64,000 bases of DNA from Mycoplasma bradburyae (GCF_024338845.1 NZ_CP101414.1:310001-374000), one strand, 5' to 3'; numbered from the stretch's first letter, positions 11,266 through 22,201 are shown. Program-made: numbers and translations. Notes: generated by a model from the sequence alone, not told the origin.

Positions 11266-11560
11266 GAATTATAAAAACCATTCTTTCTTATTTTTTAAAT
11301 GGAGAATTGGAATTAAAATTGATTTAATAGAGTTTATTGAAAGACTACCTATCATACTTGATTTCTTTGAATGAAATTTATTGCTCATTACAGGTGATGA
11401 TAAGTAATAAAATAAATATTTACTATTTATCTTCTTTGGTTTAAAACAAGTTAATTTATTAACAAGGAAACATTTTCTGTTAAATAACCTATTTTTTCCT
11501 GTGTTTCCGAATTCAACACATAACAATGATGAATTGTATTAGTTATTTTAAGGTTATTGT
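11266..11560 (-). pseudogene. hsdS: Fragment of type I restriction specificity subunit (hsdS)
   Basis: The minus strand encodes 'EFGNTGKNRLFNRKCFLVNK', then a segment ending 'YLFYYLSS', then 'GSLSINSIKSILIPIL'. This is the ordered pattern of the end of a target-recognition domain in HsdS proteins (G..GK.....F.....; K.LYYYL.S; I....I..I.IPIPPL.EQ). Only about 85-95 codons of one half-domain remain, against about 400 for a full HsdS. The frame stops soon after and no second recognition domain is visible. It reads as a relic of a type I R-M locus. Confidence 0.6.
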
Positions 11561-11999
11561 TAAATTGTATTTTTACAACCTTTTTTAGTTTATAGAATTA
11601 TCAAAAAACCCGCTCTTTTGTGGTTATATAGTTATAGCCATTTATATGGCCTTTATATTTAGCTTTTTTATGTTTATACTATTTCCTCTATAAATACTTA
11701 AAATTGTTCTAATTCAACTCATTCTCAACTATCGGAAATAATAAATGATAGTTTATTATCATCGCATGTTTTTTATCCATTTATTATTCAAAAAAAACGA
11801 ACAATTTTTCTATAAATAAAACTATTATTTTATCAATTTTTACCGTGTTTTTTCAAAATTATTTTATATTTTCTTATCTAATTTTATTTAGTGATTTGAT
11901 GACTAGTTAATACATTTTAATTACAGTACCAATGCACCTTTAACGGCGTATTTAAGAATAGATTTTTAAGTTGATCACCAGTAATTATTTTTATTTTTT
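11561..11999. other. Non-coding remnant between hsdS and hsdM relics
   Basis: Every frame on both strands is broken often, even with TGA as Trp. No protein similarity is recognised. Probably decayed coding sequence of the former restriction locus. Confidence 0.4.
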
Positions 12000-12800
12000 T
12001 CTTCTATTAAAAAATTATTAATTTCATATTAAATGTCATTAATTTTTTTACTAATTTTTCTTTTAGATATTTATTAATTAATTTTTCTAGGTTCTATGAT
12101 TTTTTTCATTATTCGAGAAACCACAAAGATCCTAATTATAGTTAAGTTCAGTTGATTCTTCAACATTATATTTTTCATCTTTATAACCTTTTCGTCAGTA
12201 ATCTCTTCTCTGTTATTTGACCATTCTTCAACTAGGTTTAATTTTCTAATAACATTAGTTTTGTTTTAAAAAGTTTTTATAACCTTTAGATATATCTAAA
12301 CGATAAACTCAATCGTCTTTAGTTCTTTTAGTCTTATTAAAGAAGAATACATTAGTTGTGTTCTGGTATAAGATGAAAGGATTTATTAAGATTGCGTTGA
12401 ACCTTTCTTCTTCAACCTAATTTAAAAGATTTTCTTATGAACTATTACCATTTATTATGTTTAGGGAATAAACGTCATCAATCAATAGGCAGTCATAACT
12501 AAAGATAAGGTAAAGGTTTTTCACAATACCAAATAAATTTCTTTTAAACATTCCAAGATCTTTAACAAGTTTAATTCTAAGTAATAAACAATTATATACA
12601 TGAAATTAAAAAACCGCTTGTTCCATATACAAAATCCGAAATTTAATCAGTTGTTTTAGGATTTACTGCTTGAAAAATAAAATCGGTTAATGTTCTAGGT
12701 GTATAAGATTCTCCAGTATTTTCTGATGATTGCAAATTCTTTAAAATGTTTCATAAATTTTAGTTATCATTGCGCATTGTGTCCTGAATTTTTTATAAAG
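12000..12800 (-). pseudogene. hsdM: Decayed type I restriction methyltransferase (hsdM)
   Basis: Read on the minus strand across several frames, fragments of HsdM appear in the correct order. First comes 'ILKNLQSSENTGESYTPR', followed by 'TDFIFQAVNPKT' (the family has 'LQSAGNAGEFYTPR..V..MV..VNPK'). A degraded 'NAILINPFI' stands where the methyltransferase NPPF motif belongs. Next come 'TTNVFFFNKTKRTKDDWVYR' with 'DISKGYKNF', and a C-terminal region with 'NNRE' and 'YNLD'. Multiple TAA/TAG stops and frame changes show it is dead. The SAM-binding DPACGTGG motif is not recoverable, and the first ~150 residues of the family were not found. Confidence 0.7.
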
Positions 12801-13120
12801 TTATTTATTACTCATAGTTACAACTTATCTAAAAAATACTAAAGGTAATACTTGATTATTCTTTTTAACCAAGCAAACTTAAAACTAGTCATCTAATATA
12901 TGTCTTTAGTTCATATATAAACTAAATACTATTCAAAAATATGTGTTAAATATAGTTAAACAATAAAATGATTTTTACGAATAAAAATCTATAGATTTAT
13001 ATAAATTAAGACTTAACAACCTAAATTTTATTGATTTATTAAACTCTTGAAACTACCTAAAACAAGCCTATATTAAGTAATAATCAAATATTTAAAATAG
13101 AATATTTTAATATTTAGTGT
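12801..13120. other. AT-rich spacer upstream of sufC
   Basis: No gene seen. It separates the restriction relic from the SUF operon and should contain the SUF promoter. No textbook -35/-10 pair stands out, and no operator-like inverted repeat was found. Confidence 0.4.
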
Positions 13121-13924
13121 ATGTCAGAATTATTACTAAGCAATTTAAGTGTTAATATAGGTGAAAAAAGAATATTGACCAATATAACAGCATCTATTAA
13201 AGCAGGTGATGTTGTAGCAATCATGGGTCCTAACGGACACGGAAAATCTACTCTATTAAAAACTATTATGGGTCATTATGATTCGAAAATAGTAAGAGGT
13301 AAAATTGTTTTTAAAGATCAAGTTCTTAATAAAATGGAAGTAGACGAAAGAGCTAGATTAGGTTTATATTTAGCTAGTCAATCTCCTGAAGAAATTCCTG
13401 GTGTTTCATTGGTTGAATTTATTCGTTCAGCGATAAATGCTAGAAGAGAAAAACCTATTGATTTACCGGAGTTTTATAAAATAGTTCAATCTAACACTAA
13501 AAAACTTAAAATGAATTTTGAACTTTTGAATCGTTCTATTAATGAAGGTTTTAGTGGTGGTGAAAAGAAGAAGAATGAAATCCTTCTTTTGAAGACTATT
13601 AATCCAGATTTTGCTATGCTTGATGAAATTGATTCTGGATTAGATGTTGATGCTTTAAAAATAATTACTAAAGAACTTCAAGAATGAATTAAAGATAAAA
13701 CTAAATCACTAATCATAGTTTCTCACTATGAAAGAATGTTTAAATTAATTAAACCTACAAAAGTATTTGTTGTTGTAAATGGAACAATAATTACTCAAGG
13801 TGATGCTAGTTTAGCTAAAAGAATCGACAAAGAAGGTTATGATTGAATTAGAAAAGAATTCAATATTGACTTCAAAGAAAACAAAAATCAAGATTTTGAT
13901 CTAATTGATCCATTAGGTAAATAA
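13121..13924 (+). CDS. sufC: SufC, Fe-S assembly ATPase
   Basis: 267 residues. It is the ABC-type ATPase of the SufBCD scaffold on which Fe-S clusters are built in the cytoplasm. Walker A GPNGHGKST is at residues 36-44, the signature region SGGEKKKNE starts at residue 145, and Walker B / D-loop MLDEIDSGLD is around residues 166-175. SGGEKKR and DEIDSGLD are diagnostic of SufC within the ABC family. Trp at 13685 is TGA. It is first in a tight operon with sufD, sufS, sufU and sufB. Confidence 0.93.
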
Positions 13925-13930
13925 TGAATT

Positions 13931-14569
13931 ATGGATAAAAAATATTTTGTTTTAGTTGATTCTAATAGTTCAGAATTTAATTATCAGATACCTAAAAATG
14001 TCGATAGCTTTATTCATTTTTTGGATATAAATAATAGCCATTCTAATTTAAATATAAATGTTGACTTAAATGAGAATTCTTCCGCAAAAGTTATTATTTC
14101 TACATTTGGTATAAATGAAAATAATAAGAAATATAACATTAAATTAAACCACTTATCAAACAACGCAAAAAGCGTTTATCAAAACTATGTTGTAGCGACT
14201 GATTCTTCGAGTGTGTCTTCAACAATAACTAGCATTATAAAAAATAACACCTATCACAATGATACGATTCAAGAAATCAGAGGTGTATTATTAAGTGATG
14301 ATGCAACCGTTAAAGGTGAACCGCAATTGATCATTGATGATAATAATGTTAAAGCTAAACACGCTATGGCTGTGGGTAGATTAAATCAAGGTCACTTGTT
14401 TTATTTAATGTCTAAAGGTGTTCCTAAATCAGAGGCTATCAAACTAATCTTGATGGGTTACTTCATTAAAACAATCGGAATAATAGATGAAGAAGAAAAG
14501 AGAAAAGAAATAATTAAGCAGATTGAAGATTTATTCTTAAAAGTTAATTATGAAAGTTCAATTAATTAG
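13931..14569 (+). CDS. sufD: SufD, unusually short
   Basis: 212 residues, about half the usual SufD length (roughly 400-450). The visible sequence is a thin N-terminal beta region plus the C-terminal core typical of SufB/SufD: 'DDATVKGEPQLIIDDNNVKA' then 'KHAMAVGRLNQGHLFYLMSKG', matching the family 'AKHGATVGQLDEDALFYLMSRGI'. That core forms the SufB-SufD interface and the SufC contact. The N-terminal part and much of the beta-helix are missing. The start is 6 bases after sufC, and its 3' end overlaps sufS by 20 bases. Identity also rests on operon position. Confidence 0.85.
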   Translation: MDKKYFVLVDSNSSEFNYQIPKNVDSFIHFLDINNSHSNLNINVDLNENSSAKVIISTFGINENNKKYNIKLNHLSNNAKSVYQNYVVATDSSSVSSTITSIIKNNTYHNDTIQEIRGVLLSDDATVKGEPQLIIDDNNVKAKHAMAVGRLNQGHLFYLMSKGVPKSEAIKLILMGYFIKTIGIIDEEEKRKEIIKQIEDLFLKVNYESSIN

Positions 14570-15746
14570 AGAGCAATTTAGTTGATTAAAAAATAATAAA
14601 GATTGAATTTATTTTGACAATTCGGCTACAAGTTTAAAGCCTGATGTCGTAATAAATTCAATATCTGATTATTATCAAAATTGATCGCTAAATCCGCATA
14701 ATAAAGATACGGATATATCTAATAAATTAAACGTAATAATTAATGAGACTAGAGAAAAAACAGCTAAATATTTAGGTATTAATGCAAATGAAATAATTTT
14801 TAATAGTTCAGCTACAGAAATTCTAAATCTATTTAGTTTTGGTTTAAGTTCTTATCTTAAATCTGGTGATGAAATCATAGTTAATGAATTAGAACACGCA
14901 AGTAATCTAGTTAATTGAATAGAATTAGCTAAAAGAAATAGTCTTAACCTTGTTTTAGTTAAATCTTTAGATGAAATTAAAGATAAAGTTAATAATAAAA
15001 CTAAGGTTGTTTCTTTTTCTGCGTTATCAAATGTTTTTGGTTATGAAGTTGATTATCTAAATTATGCAAAAACAATAAAAACTAAAAATAAAGATTGTTT
15101 AGTTTTTATTGATGCAACACAATTAGCTGCGCATAAAAAGATTGAAATTACCGAAGATATTGATGGATTATGCTTTTCAGCTCATAAAATTTTTGGACCA
15201 ACTGGTTTAGGAATTGGATACATCAAAAAAGCGTTACAAAAAACATTAAAACCACTTAAATATGGCGGGGATATGTATTATGATTTTAATATCAATAATA
15301 AAACAATCTCATTCAAAGATAACCCACTTAAATACGAAGCTGGAACTAATAATATCGCATCAATCTATGCTTGATCTAAATCATTAGATTTTATTAATGA
15401 TATTCATGAAAATGGTTGGTATGATTACGAACAAGAATTAGTTAATTACTTCAAGAAAAAAGTTAAAGAACAAGATAAACTAATTCTTATCAATCAAGAT
15501 TGTAGTTTTCCAATTTTCTTAGTTCAGATACCTAACATTCATTCACAAGATCTTGCTTGGTATCTTTCAACTAAGAAGATTGTCACAAGAGCTGGTGTAT
15601 CTTGTGTTCATTTATTAAAGAATTATCAAAAAGATGGTTATGTTAGGGTTTCATTATCAGTTTATAATACAAAAGAAGAGATTGATTACTTCTTTGAAGT
15701 TATCAAAGACTTTGAATTAAAGGATGTTTTAAATGAACTATTCTAA
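14550..15746 (+). CDS. sufS: SufS cysteine desulfurase
   Basis: 398 residues, full length for a group II (SufS-type) PLP cysteine desulfurase, which takes sulfur from cysteine for Fe-S cluster building. 'YFDNSATSLKP' opens the fold, 'ELEHASNLVNW' is the usual active-site His region, the PLP lysine is Lys213 in SAHKIFGPTG, and the sulfur-carrying Cys352 lies in 'RAGVSCVH'. It overlaps sufD at its start (20 bases) and sufU at its end (14 bases), so translation is probably coupled. Several Trp are TGA. Confidence 0.95.
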
Positions 15747-16167
15747 CCCATTGATAAGAAGACAAGTAATAATAGATTATTACCAAAACCCAATAAACTA
15801 CCTAAAAACACCTATTAACAACGATCAATATCAAACAATACAAACTAAATCAGATAGTTGCACAGATCAATTTGATATTTATCTATTAATTAAAGATAAC
15901 GTAATAGTTGACCTTAAGTTTAGTGGTAGTGGTTGTATTATTTCCCAAACCACTTTTGATTGTTTATCTAAATATTTAGTTAACAAGAATATTAATGAAG
16001 CTAAAGAATTATTAAATGCTTATTTAGAATTCATTTTTAATGATCAAAAAAATGCAATATTAGCCGAAGAATTTGAAGTTTTTTCTTCAGTTAACATGCA
16101 ATCAAATAGAACAATATGTGCAACAATTAATGCAAAAGCATTAATTGATTATTTAAATAAGGAGTAA
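15733..16167 (+). CDS. sufU: SufU sulfur-transfer protein
   Basis: 144 residues. SufU is the zinc-containing partner that takes persulfide from SufS in Gram-positive SUF systems. Three conserved ligand sites are visible. 'SDSCTDQ' replaces the common NPxCGD, so the Cys and Asp are kept but the Gly is Thr. 'GSGCIISQTT' has Cys plus the family Gly/Ser pattern, and 'RTICATINAKAL' holds the third Cys. The protein begins inside the sufS 3' end. An IscU-type scaffold role is less likely given the adjacent SufBCD. Confidence 0.88.
   Translation: MNYSNPLIRRQVIIDYYQNPINYLKTPINNDQYQTIQTKSDSCTDQFDIYLLIKDNVIVDLKFSGSGCIISQTTFDCLSKYLVNKNINEAKELLNAYLEFIFNDQKNAILAEEFEVFSSVNMQSNRTICATINAKALIDYLNKE
16159..16164 (+). 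promoter_or_regulatory. Ribosome binding site of sufB
   Basis: AAGGAG ends 7 bases before the sufB ATG at 16172. A clear Shine-Dalgarno site is uncommon in this window and supports that start. Confidence 0.75.
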
Positions 16168-16171
16168 ATCA

Positions 16172-17572
16172 ATGGCTATTTCAAAAAAAATCTTAAATAA
16201 AAAATATCAATATGGATTTTATGATAAAGATACAGCTATCTTTGAAACTAATAAAGGAATTTCTAGAGAAATAGTTAAAAAGATCTCTAAATTAAAAAAT
16301 GAACCAGAATGAATGCTAAAAATTAGATTAGATGCATTTGATAAGTTTATTAAAATGCCTAATCCTAGTTTTGGTCCTGATCTATCATTTATTAATTATG
16401 ATAATGCCATAATGTATTCTAAAGCGATTGATAATCCGCAAACAGATTGAGAAAACGTACCTAAAAAGATCAAAAATACTTTTAAAAAATTAGGTATTAT
16501 GGAAGCTGAAGCGAAATTCCTAAATGGTGTATCAACTCAATATGATTCTCAAGCTGTATATAACAATATCGCTAAAGAATTGGAAGAAAACGGAGTTATT
16601 TTTACTGATACTGATACAGCAGTTCAAAAATATCCTGAATTAGTTAAAAAATACTTTGGATCAATTGTCCCTGCAGATGATAACAAATTCGCGGCTTTAA
16701 ACACAGCTTTTTGATCTGGTGGTTCATTTGTATATGTACCCAAAGGTGTTGAGATTAGAAAACCACTGCAAGCTTATTTTAGAATCAATGGAAAAAACGT
16801 TGGTCAATTTGAAAGAACAATTATAATTCTAGAAGAAGGCGCTAAATGTCACTATGTTGAAGGATGTACTGCTCCTGTATATTCTGAAGATAACTTACAT
16901 TGCGCTGTTGTTGAAGTTTTCTTGCATAAAAACTCAGTTGGTCGATATACAACGATTCAAAATTGGTCTGATAATGTTCTAAACTTAGTTACTAAACGTT
17001 CAATTGTTTATGAAAATGCTAAGATGTCTTGAATTGATGGGAATATTGGAGCAAGAATCAATATGAAGTACCCGTCATCAATTCTTGCGGGTGAATATGC
17101 TTCTAGTGATTGTATCTCAATAGCAGTAGCGAATAAAGGAATTATTCAAGACGCAGGAGCTAAAATGATTCATTTAGCTCCGCATACAAAATCTAGAATA
17201 GTATCTAAATCAGTTTCATTCAACGGAGGAGATACTTGTTATCGTGGTTTTGTTAAAATCGATAAAAACGCTCATTATTCCAGTTCTAAAGTGGAATGTG
17301 ATACCTTGCTAATGGATAATATCTCTAGAACTGACACTCTACCAACTGAGATTATTAAGAATAAGTATTCTACTTTAGAACATGAAGCTAAAGTATCTAA
17401 TATTAGCGAAGAACAATTGTTCTATATGATGTCTAAAGGAATATCTAAAGAAGTAGCTGAAAACTTAATTGTGTTAGGTTTTATTGAACCTTTCACCAAA
17501 GAACTTCCAATGGAATATGCGATTGAGCTCAATCGATTAATTACTATGGATATGGAAGGAAGTGTAGGTTAA
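16172..17572 (+). CDS. sufB: SufB, Fe-S scaffold subunit
   Basis: 466 residues, normal length for SufB. Typical segments are '[16 protein letters not shown]' with '[18 protein letters not shown]' and 'LHCAVVEVF', then '[20 protein letters not shown]', '[16 protein letters not shown]', '[16 protein letters not shown]' and '[12 protein letters not shown]'. With SufC and SufD it forms the complex on which clusters are assembled. It is last in the SUF operon, behind a good ribosome binding site. Confidence 0.95.
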
Positions 17573-17577
17573 TAGTT

Positions 17578-17583
17578 TATAAT
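17578..17583 (+). promoter_or_regulatory. -10 box upstream of J-domain membrane protein
   Basis: TATAAT, 33 bases before the ATG at 17617, just after the end of the SUF operon. Confidence 0.45.
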
Positions 17584-17616
17584 TAATAAGATATAGTGTT
17601 AATTAATATTTAGCTT

Positions 17617-18717
17617 ATGCGACCTTTTATTGAGCCAAATTATTATGAAGTATTAGGTGTAGCTGAAACTGCTTCTAAAGAAGATATCAAAAGAGCATTT
17701 AGACGTCTAGCGCGTGAATATCACCCAGACGTTAATAAATCGCCTGATGCTGAAGCTAAATTTAAAGAGATCAATAGAGCATATACTATTCTAGGAACTG
17801 AAACTTCTAGATTTGATTTTGATCGCCGACTTAAACAAAGACGTCAAACAACAACATCTGCTGCATCTTTTTTTCAACAACGCAATTCAACTAGTACTAA
17901 TGTAAGCCGTAATAATCAAAATTATTACCAAATCCTTAATGTATCTGAAACTGATTCAATCGATAAGATTACAATTCAGTACAAAATGGTAAGATTGCAA
18001 CACTCAAGTGTGTTTTCAAGAAATAATTTTTCGGCTGAGACTCTTCGTAAAATTGAAGCGGCTTATGAAGTATTAAGCGATCCAAATAAAAGGGCTAGGT
18101 ATAATCTTTATTTAAAACAGACTAATCCTTCTGTTATGAGTTTTGAAGTTTGATTGGCTAAAAACCCAGAACCAACAAACGTTAAGAAAAAAGTTGCTCC
18201 ACCAGTAATTAAGGAAGAGAAACAATCTAAACAAAAAACAGAAAAAGAATCAACACAAGAACGATTAGAAACAGAAGATAAGCCTCAAGAAGAAAAAAAT
18301 AAACAAATTTACGACCCTGATTCTTTATTCACTAAAACAATCAAGGGTGGCCTTCGTATCATCAAAAGAACTACCAATATTCAATTAGGATTAAGTTATT
18401 TAATGCTAATCTGTATTATGATTAGTTTAATCTTAACTTTCTTGCAAAAAAACTCAGTTCTTGCTGATGTATATCCAATACTAAGTTCGATTTGATATCC
18501 ATTCGTATCAGTTTTATTTGGAATAACAACTTTATTAAGTTTCTTTAATATGTATTTATCATGAGACTTTAGTGTTAAGAATCCAGAATTCAAGAAAGTT
18601 AATATGATGTGAATAATAACTTCCTTATTATTCTTTAGTGTTTTTTATGCTGCTTATGTAACTAAAAAAGCAATTGAAAACCAAAAAATATACATGAATC
18701 GAATAAATAATTCGTAA
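17617..18717 (+). CDS. Membrane protein with two J domains (DnaJ-like)
   Basis: 366 residues. The first J domain (residues about 7-70) is complete, with the DnaK-stimulating HPD motif in '[10 protein letters not shown]'. A second J-like domain (about 104-168) begins '[17 protein letters not shown]' and ends '[16 protein letters not shown]', but its HPD is lost: the corresponding stretch reads LQHSSVFS. A Lys/Glu-rich linker follows, then about three membrane helices (about 265-355). It has no Gly/Phe or zinc-finger region, so it is not canonical DnaJ. It probably recruits DnaK to the membrane. M. pneumoniae uses J-domain proteins such as TopJ in terminal-organelle assembly, but no EAGR box is seen here. 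Confidence 0.8.
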
Positions 18718-18767
18718 TAATCTTTATAAATTGTTAATATAAAGTAATCAAACGGTAATAAGGTTTT

Positions 18768-19757
18768 ATGAAAAGAAAAGTTGCGATCTTGGGAACAGGG
18801 GCATGAGGCACTGCTCTAGCAAATGTTTTATTAAAAAATAACCATACTGTAAAAATGTGGGGGATTGATTTAGATGAGATCAAAGACCTAAATAATGGTT
18901 ATAATACTAGATATTTTGGTCATAAAAAGTTATATAAAGCTCCAGATTTAGCTTCAACTGATTTAGAAGAAGTTGTAAGTGATTGTGACTTTGTTTTATT
19001 AGCGATCCCTTCTAAATTCTTTGGAGATGTTTTAGATAAACTTGCTAATGTTTTAAAAGATCGTAAGATTAATTTAATTAATGTAGCAAAAGGGATTGAT
19101 TCTAATACTAAGCAATTTTGATCTGATGTAATTAGAAAGTTATTCGAGAAAAACCTATTGTCATTAACTTCATTACTAGGTCCTTCATTTGCGATCGAAG
19201 TATTTAACAACCATCCAACAGTAATTAACGCTGTATCAAGCGATATTAATGCTTGCAAAGATGTTTGCGAGTTATTTAACAACGACACTTTTGAATTAAT
19301 TCCTTATCAAAATGAATTATCTGCTCAACTATTTGCTGCGATTAAAAATGTTTGTGCGATAGGTACAGGAATTATTTTCGAACAAAGTCAATCAGCTAAC
19401 ACAAGATGCGCTTTTTTAACTAAACTATTTAACGAAATGGATAGCATGTACCAAGGTTTAGCTAAAGATAACTACAATCCTAAAGATTGTAATCAATTAA
19501 GCGGAATTGGTGATTTCATTTTAACTTGTACTAATCCACAATCAAGAAACTTTAGTTTTGGTAATCTAATCGCTAAATATGGGATAAAAAATGCTTTATC
19601 TAAAAATAACAATACTGTAGAAGGTTATGTAGCTGCTAAAACAATGTACGAATTGATTAAAGCTAATAACTTAGAATTAAAATTGCTTACAACGATTTAT
19701 CAAATATTATACGAAGATTTGGATGAATCTATTTTGATGAAAAAATTGATTAATTAA
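18768..19757 (+). CDS. gpsA: Glycerol-3-phosphate dehydrogenase [NAD(P)+]
   Basis: 329 residues. It interconverts dihydroxyacetone phosphate and sn-glycerol 3-phosphate for phospholipid synthesis. The N-terminal Rossmann motif 'VAILGTGAWGTALA' binds NAD(P); 'NVAKGID' and 'LLGPSFAIEV' are family segments, with catalytic Lys in 'AAIKNVCAIGTGI' and 'LSGIGDFILTCTNPQSRN'. It sits between two J-domain genes and is 8 bases from the next start, so it is likely cotranscribed with the following gene. Confidence 0.93.
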
Positions 19758-19765
19758 TACTTATT

Positions 19766-20773
19766 ATGGACGACAAAAAGAAACTAGAAGTTAATTTAAC
19801 CGCAGTTATTCCTTATTTTGATGATTACGAACAATCTAAAGCAGAGAGCGAAAGTACGGTGACGATCTCTGATAAAACGATTGAATTATATGAGTATTAT
19901 CAAAACGCAATAAAAGATATTAAGTTATCTAATACCAAAGAGATTTATCTTAATGATTATGAAGCGATTAATGAGATAAACAATAATTTTTATCAAAACT
20001 ATAACGATTCAATTAATCAACAAAATCAATATAGTTCATCATCGAGTGATGAGTCTTCTAGTTTTAATCCTGAACGTCAAAAAGAATTTTACCAACAACA
20101 CGCTCAAGCATTTTATGATAATCCTGAATTTTATCAAAATCAGGATTATACGAACAAAAACGGATCATATAATTCAGAACCTTATGAAGGTCCTTTATTT
20201 AATGATTCGATTTATAATGATCCATTTATTAGTTATGATGCGACACCGATTAATAATCAACACGTATCATCATTTACTGATGGAAGAGAACGCTTATTTT
20301 CAGATAGTGTAATCGATCCTAAAGAAGTTGAAAGAACAGCTGAAGTTGAGATTGAGAACTTTATAAAGAAAACGGCTGATAAAAAAGAAGCTAAAAGGAA
20401 AGCTAAGGAAGAAAAAAGAAGACAAAAAGAAGAACAAAAACGTCGTCAACAAGAAGAGAACGAATGATATAGAAAAGCGATGGAAAACAACACCCAATCG
20501 TTCAAAGTTGATTTCGGTTTTGATTATGAAAGTGTTGATTGAGAAAACATTGACTTCGGTGGTGGTTTAGCTGATGATAATAATGAAAGCGAGATTGATG
20601 AAGCTTACAAAACGCTTGGACTTAGTCGTAGCGATTCGAATGATCAGATCAAATCTGCTTATCGTAAGTTAGCAAAAAAATATCACCCAGACCTTAATAA
20701 AGATCCAGGTGCTGAAGAAATGTTTAAAAAGATTAATCAAGCTTACGAAGTTTTGAGTGAGTTTGTGCTTTAG
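19766..20773 (+). CDS. Acidic, Gln/Asn-rich protein with C-terminal J domain
   Basis: 335 residues. Residues 1-190 are acidic and rich in Asn, Gln, Ser and Tyr, without recognised domain. Residues about 190-235 are a Lys/Arg/Glu helix (coiled coil). A WYRK segment follows (W = TGA) with '[16 protein letters not shown]'. A J domain closes the protein (about 275-333) with HPD in '[10 protein letters not shown]', ending abruptly after '[10 protein letters not shown]', so the last helix of the J fold is missing or altered. The J domain at the extreme C-terminus is atypical. It overlaps the convergent peptidase gene by 4 bases. Possibly a DnaK co-chaperone for the cytoskeleton. Confidence 0.75.
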
Positions 20774-22131
20774 TTTTGATTTAATGTTTTAATTAAATTG
20801 ATAATCGCATTGATATAAACTTCATAACATACTTTAATTTCATCAAACGTGATGCATTCATTAGGTGCGTGCATTAATACAGAATCTTCTGCTGGACCAA
20901 AAGCTACGCAGTTATCAACTAATTTAGCATAAGTTCCTCCGCCAATTATCTTTGGTTGAGGATCTTTTTTATTAGTTGTAAATTCATAACAATCTAACAT
21001 TAGTTTTAATAATGGTGAATTCAAATCAAAGTTTTTAGCTGGTTTAGTATCTATTAATTCGAATTTAGCATTAATCTTATTTTCTTTTAGATAGTTAATA
21101 ATACCATTCTTAACATCATCAGTAGTATAAGTTACAGGTACTCTTAAATTCGTATTAACATAAATCATATCATCTTTAGTAAAGATTGTACCGATGTTAG
21201 CAGTAACTTCACCAGAGAAATCATTAAAACCTTTTAACGCAGTGTTTAGAGCGTAATGATTATCAAAGTAATTATCATTAATATACTTAATTAAATCATG
21301 ATTATCGTCAAATACCTTACCGTATGATTTCAAGGCATTAACGATCGCATTAATTCCTTTGTTTGGTTGAGAACCATGCGAAGCGACACCAATATATTCA
21401 ACACCATCGTTAAGTAATTGTTTGTTGTGATTATCTTGATAATCCATCAATTTTTTATTGTCACTTGTTGAGATTTTGCAATAATCAGCAATTTGATTAA
21501 TTACACTTCCTCCATTAATTATTAGTTTATTTTCAGAATTGAAAATTAAACTAAAATCGTAGATTAGTTTTTCAGTGCTTATTACTGGTCATTGACCATC
21601 TGGCGTAAATCCGAAATCAAACTGACCATGTTCTTTGATATAGTGCTTCATGCTATCCATATCAGTTTCTTCGCTAAGACCAAAGATTATTCTTATTGTT
21701 CAATTAGGATCAATTAAATTATGGTCAAGTAAGTATTTCATTACATATAAACTGATAATACTAGGTCCTTTGTCATCAAGAGTTCCTCTAGCAATAATAC
21801 TATTGTTTTTAATGATCGGTTCAAACGCTGAAGTGTTTCATTGTTCAACTAAACCTTCAGATACCACATCAAGATGACACATGATGCCAAATAATTTAGA
21901 GCCATTACCGATTTCGCAATAACCATAACGGTTATTTTGATCTTTATAAATTCTAAAGTCAAGTGATTTAGCTAAATTTAAAACATAGTTTAAAGCATCA
22001 TCAAGATCTTTTCCATAAGGTAGTTTAGGGTCGTTTGATTTAAATGAAACAGAAGGTATTGCGCAAAGATTTTTAATATCCTCAATAATTAAATTTAATT
22101 CTTTATCTGTTAATGGGTATTTTTTGAACAT
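20770..22131 (-). CDS. M20 family dipeptidase (PepV-like)
   Basis: 453 residues from ATG at 22131; a GTG 15 bases upstream is an alternative start. Features of the PepV/Xaa-His dipeptidase group are '[15 protein letters not shown]', metal-binding '[12 protein letters not shown]', '[14 protein letters not shown]' (bridging Asp), the Glu pair in '[14 protein letters not shown]', and '[15 protein letters not shown]' in the lid domain. The C-terminal metal His is in '[15 protein letters not shown]'. It likely hydrolyses dipeptides in the cytoplasm, in keeping with an organism that imports peptides. Confidence 0.9.
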
Positions 22132-22201
22132 TGTTTTATTTATCACTATTAAATTATATAAATTTAGTCATAAATGACTAAATAAGTTTAAAAAGAAAAT
22201 A

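Noticed and set aside
11561-11999. Insertion-sequence relic
   Set aside because: No terminal inverted repeats, target duplications or transposase motifs could be seen.
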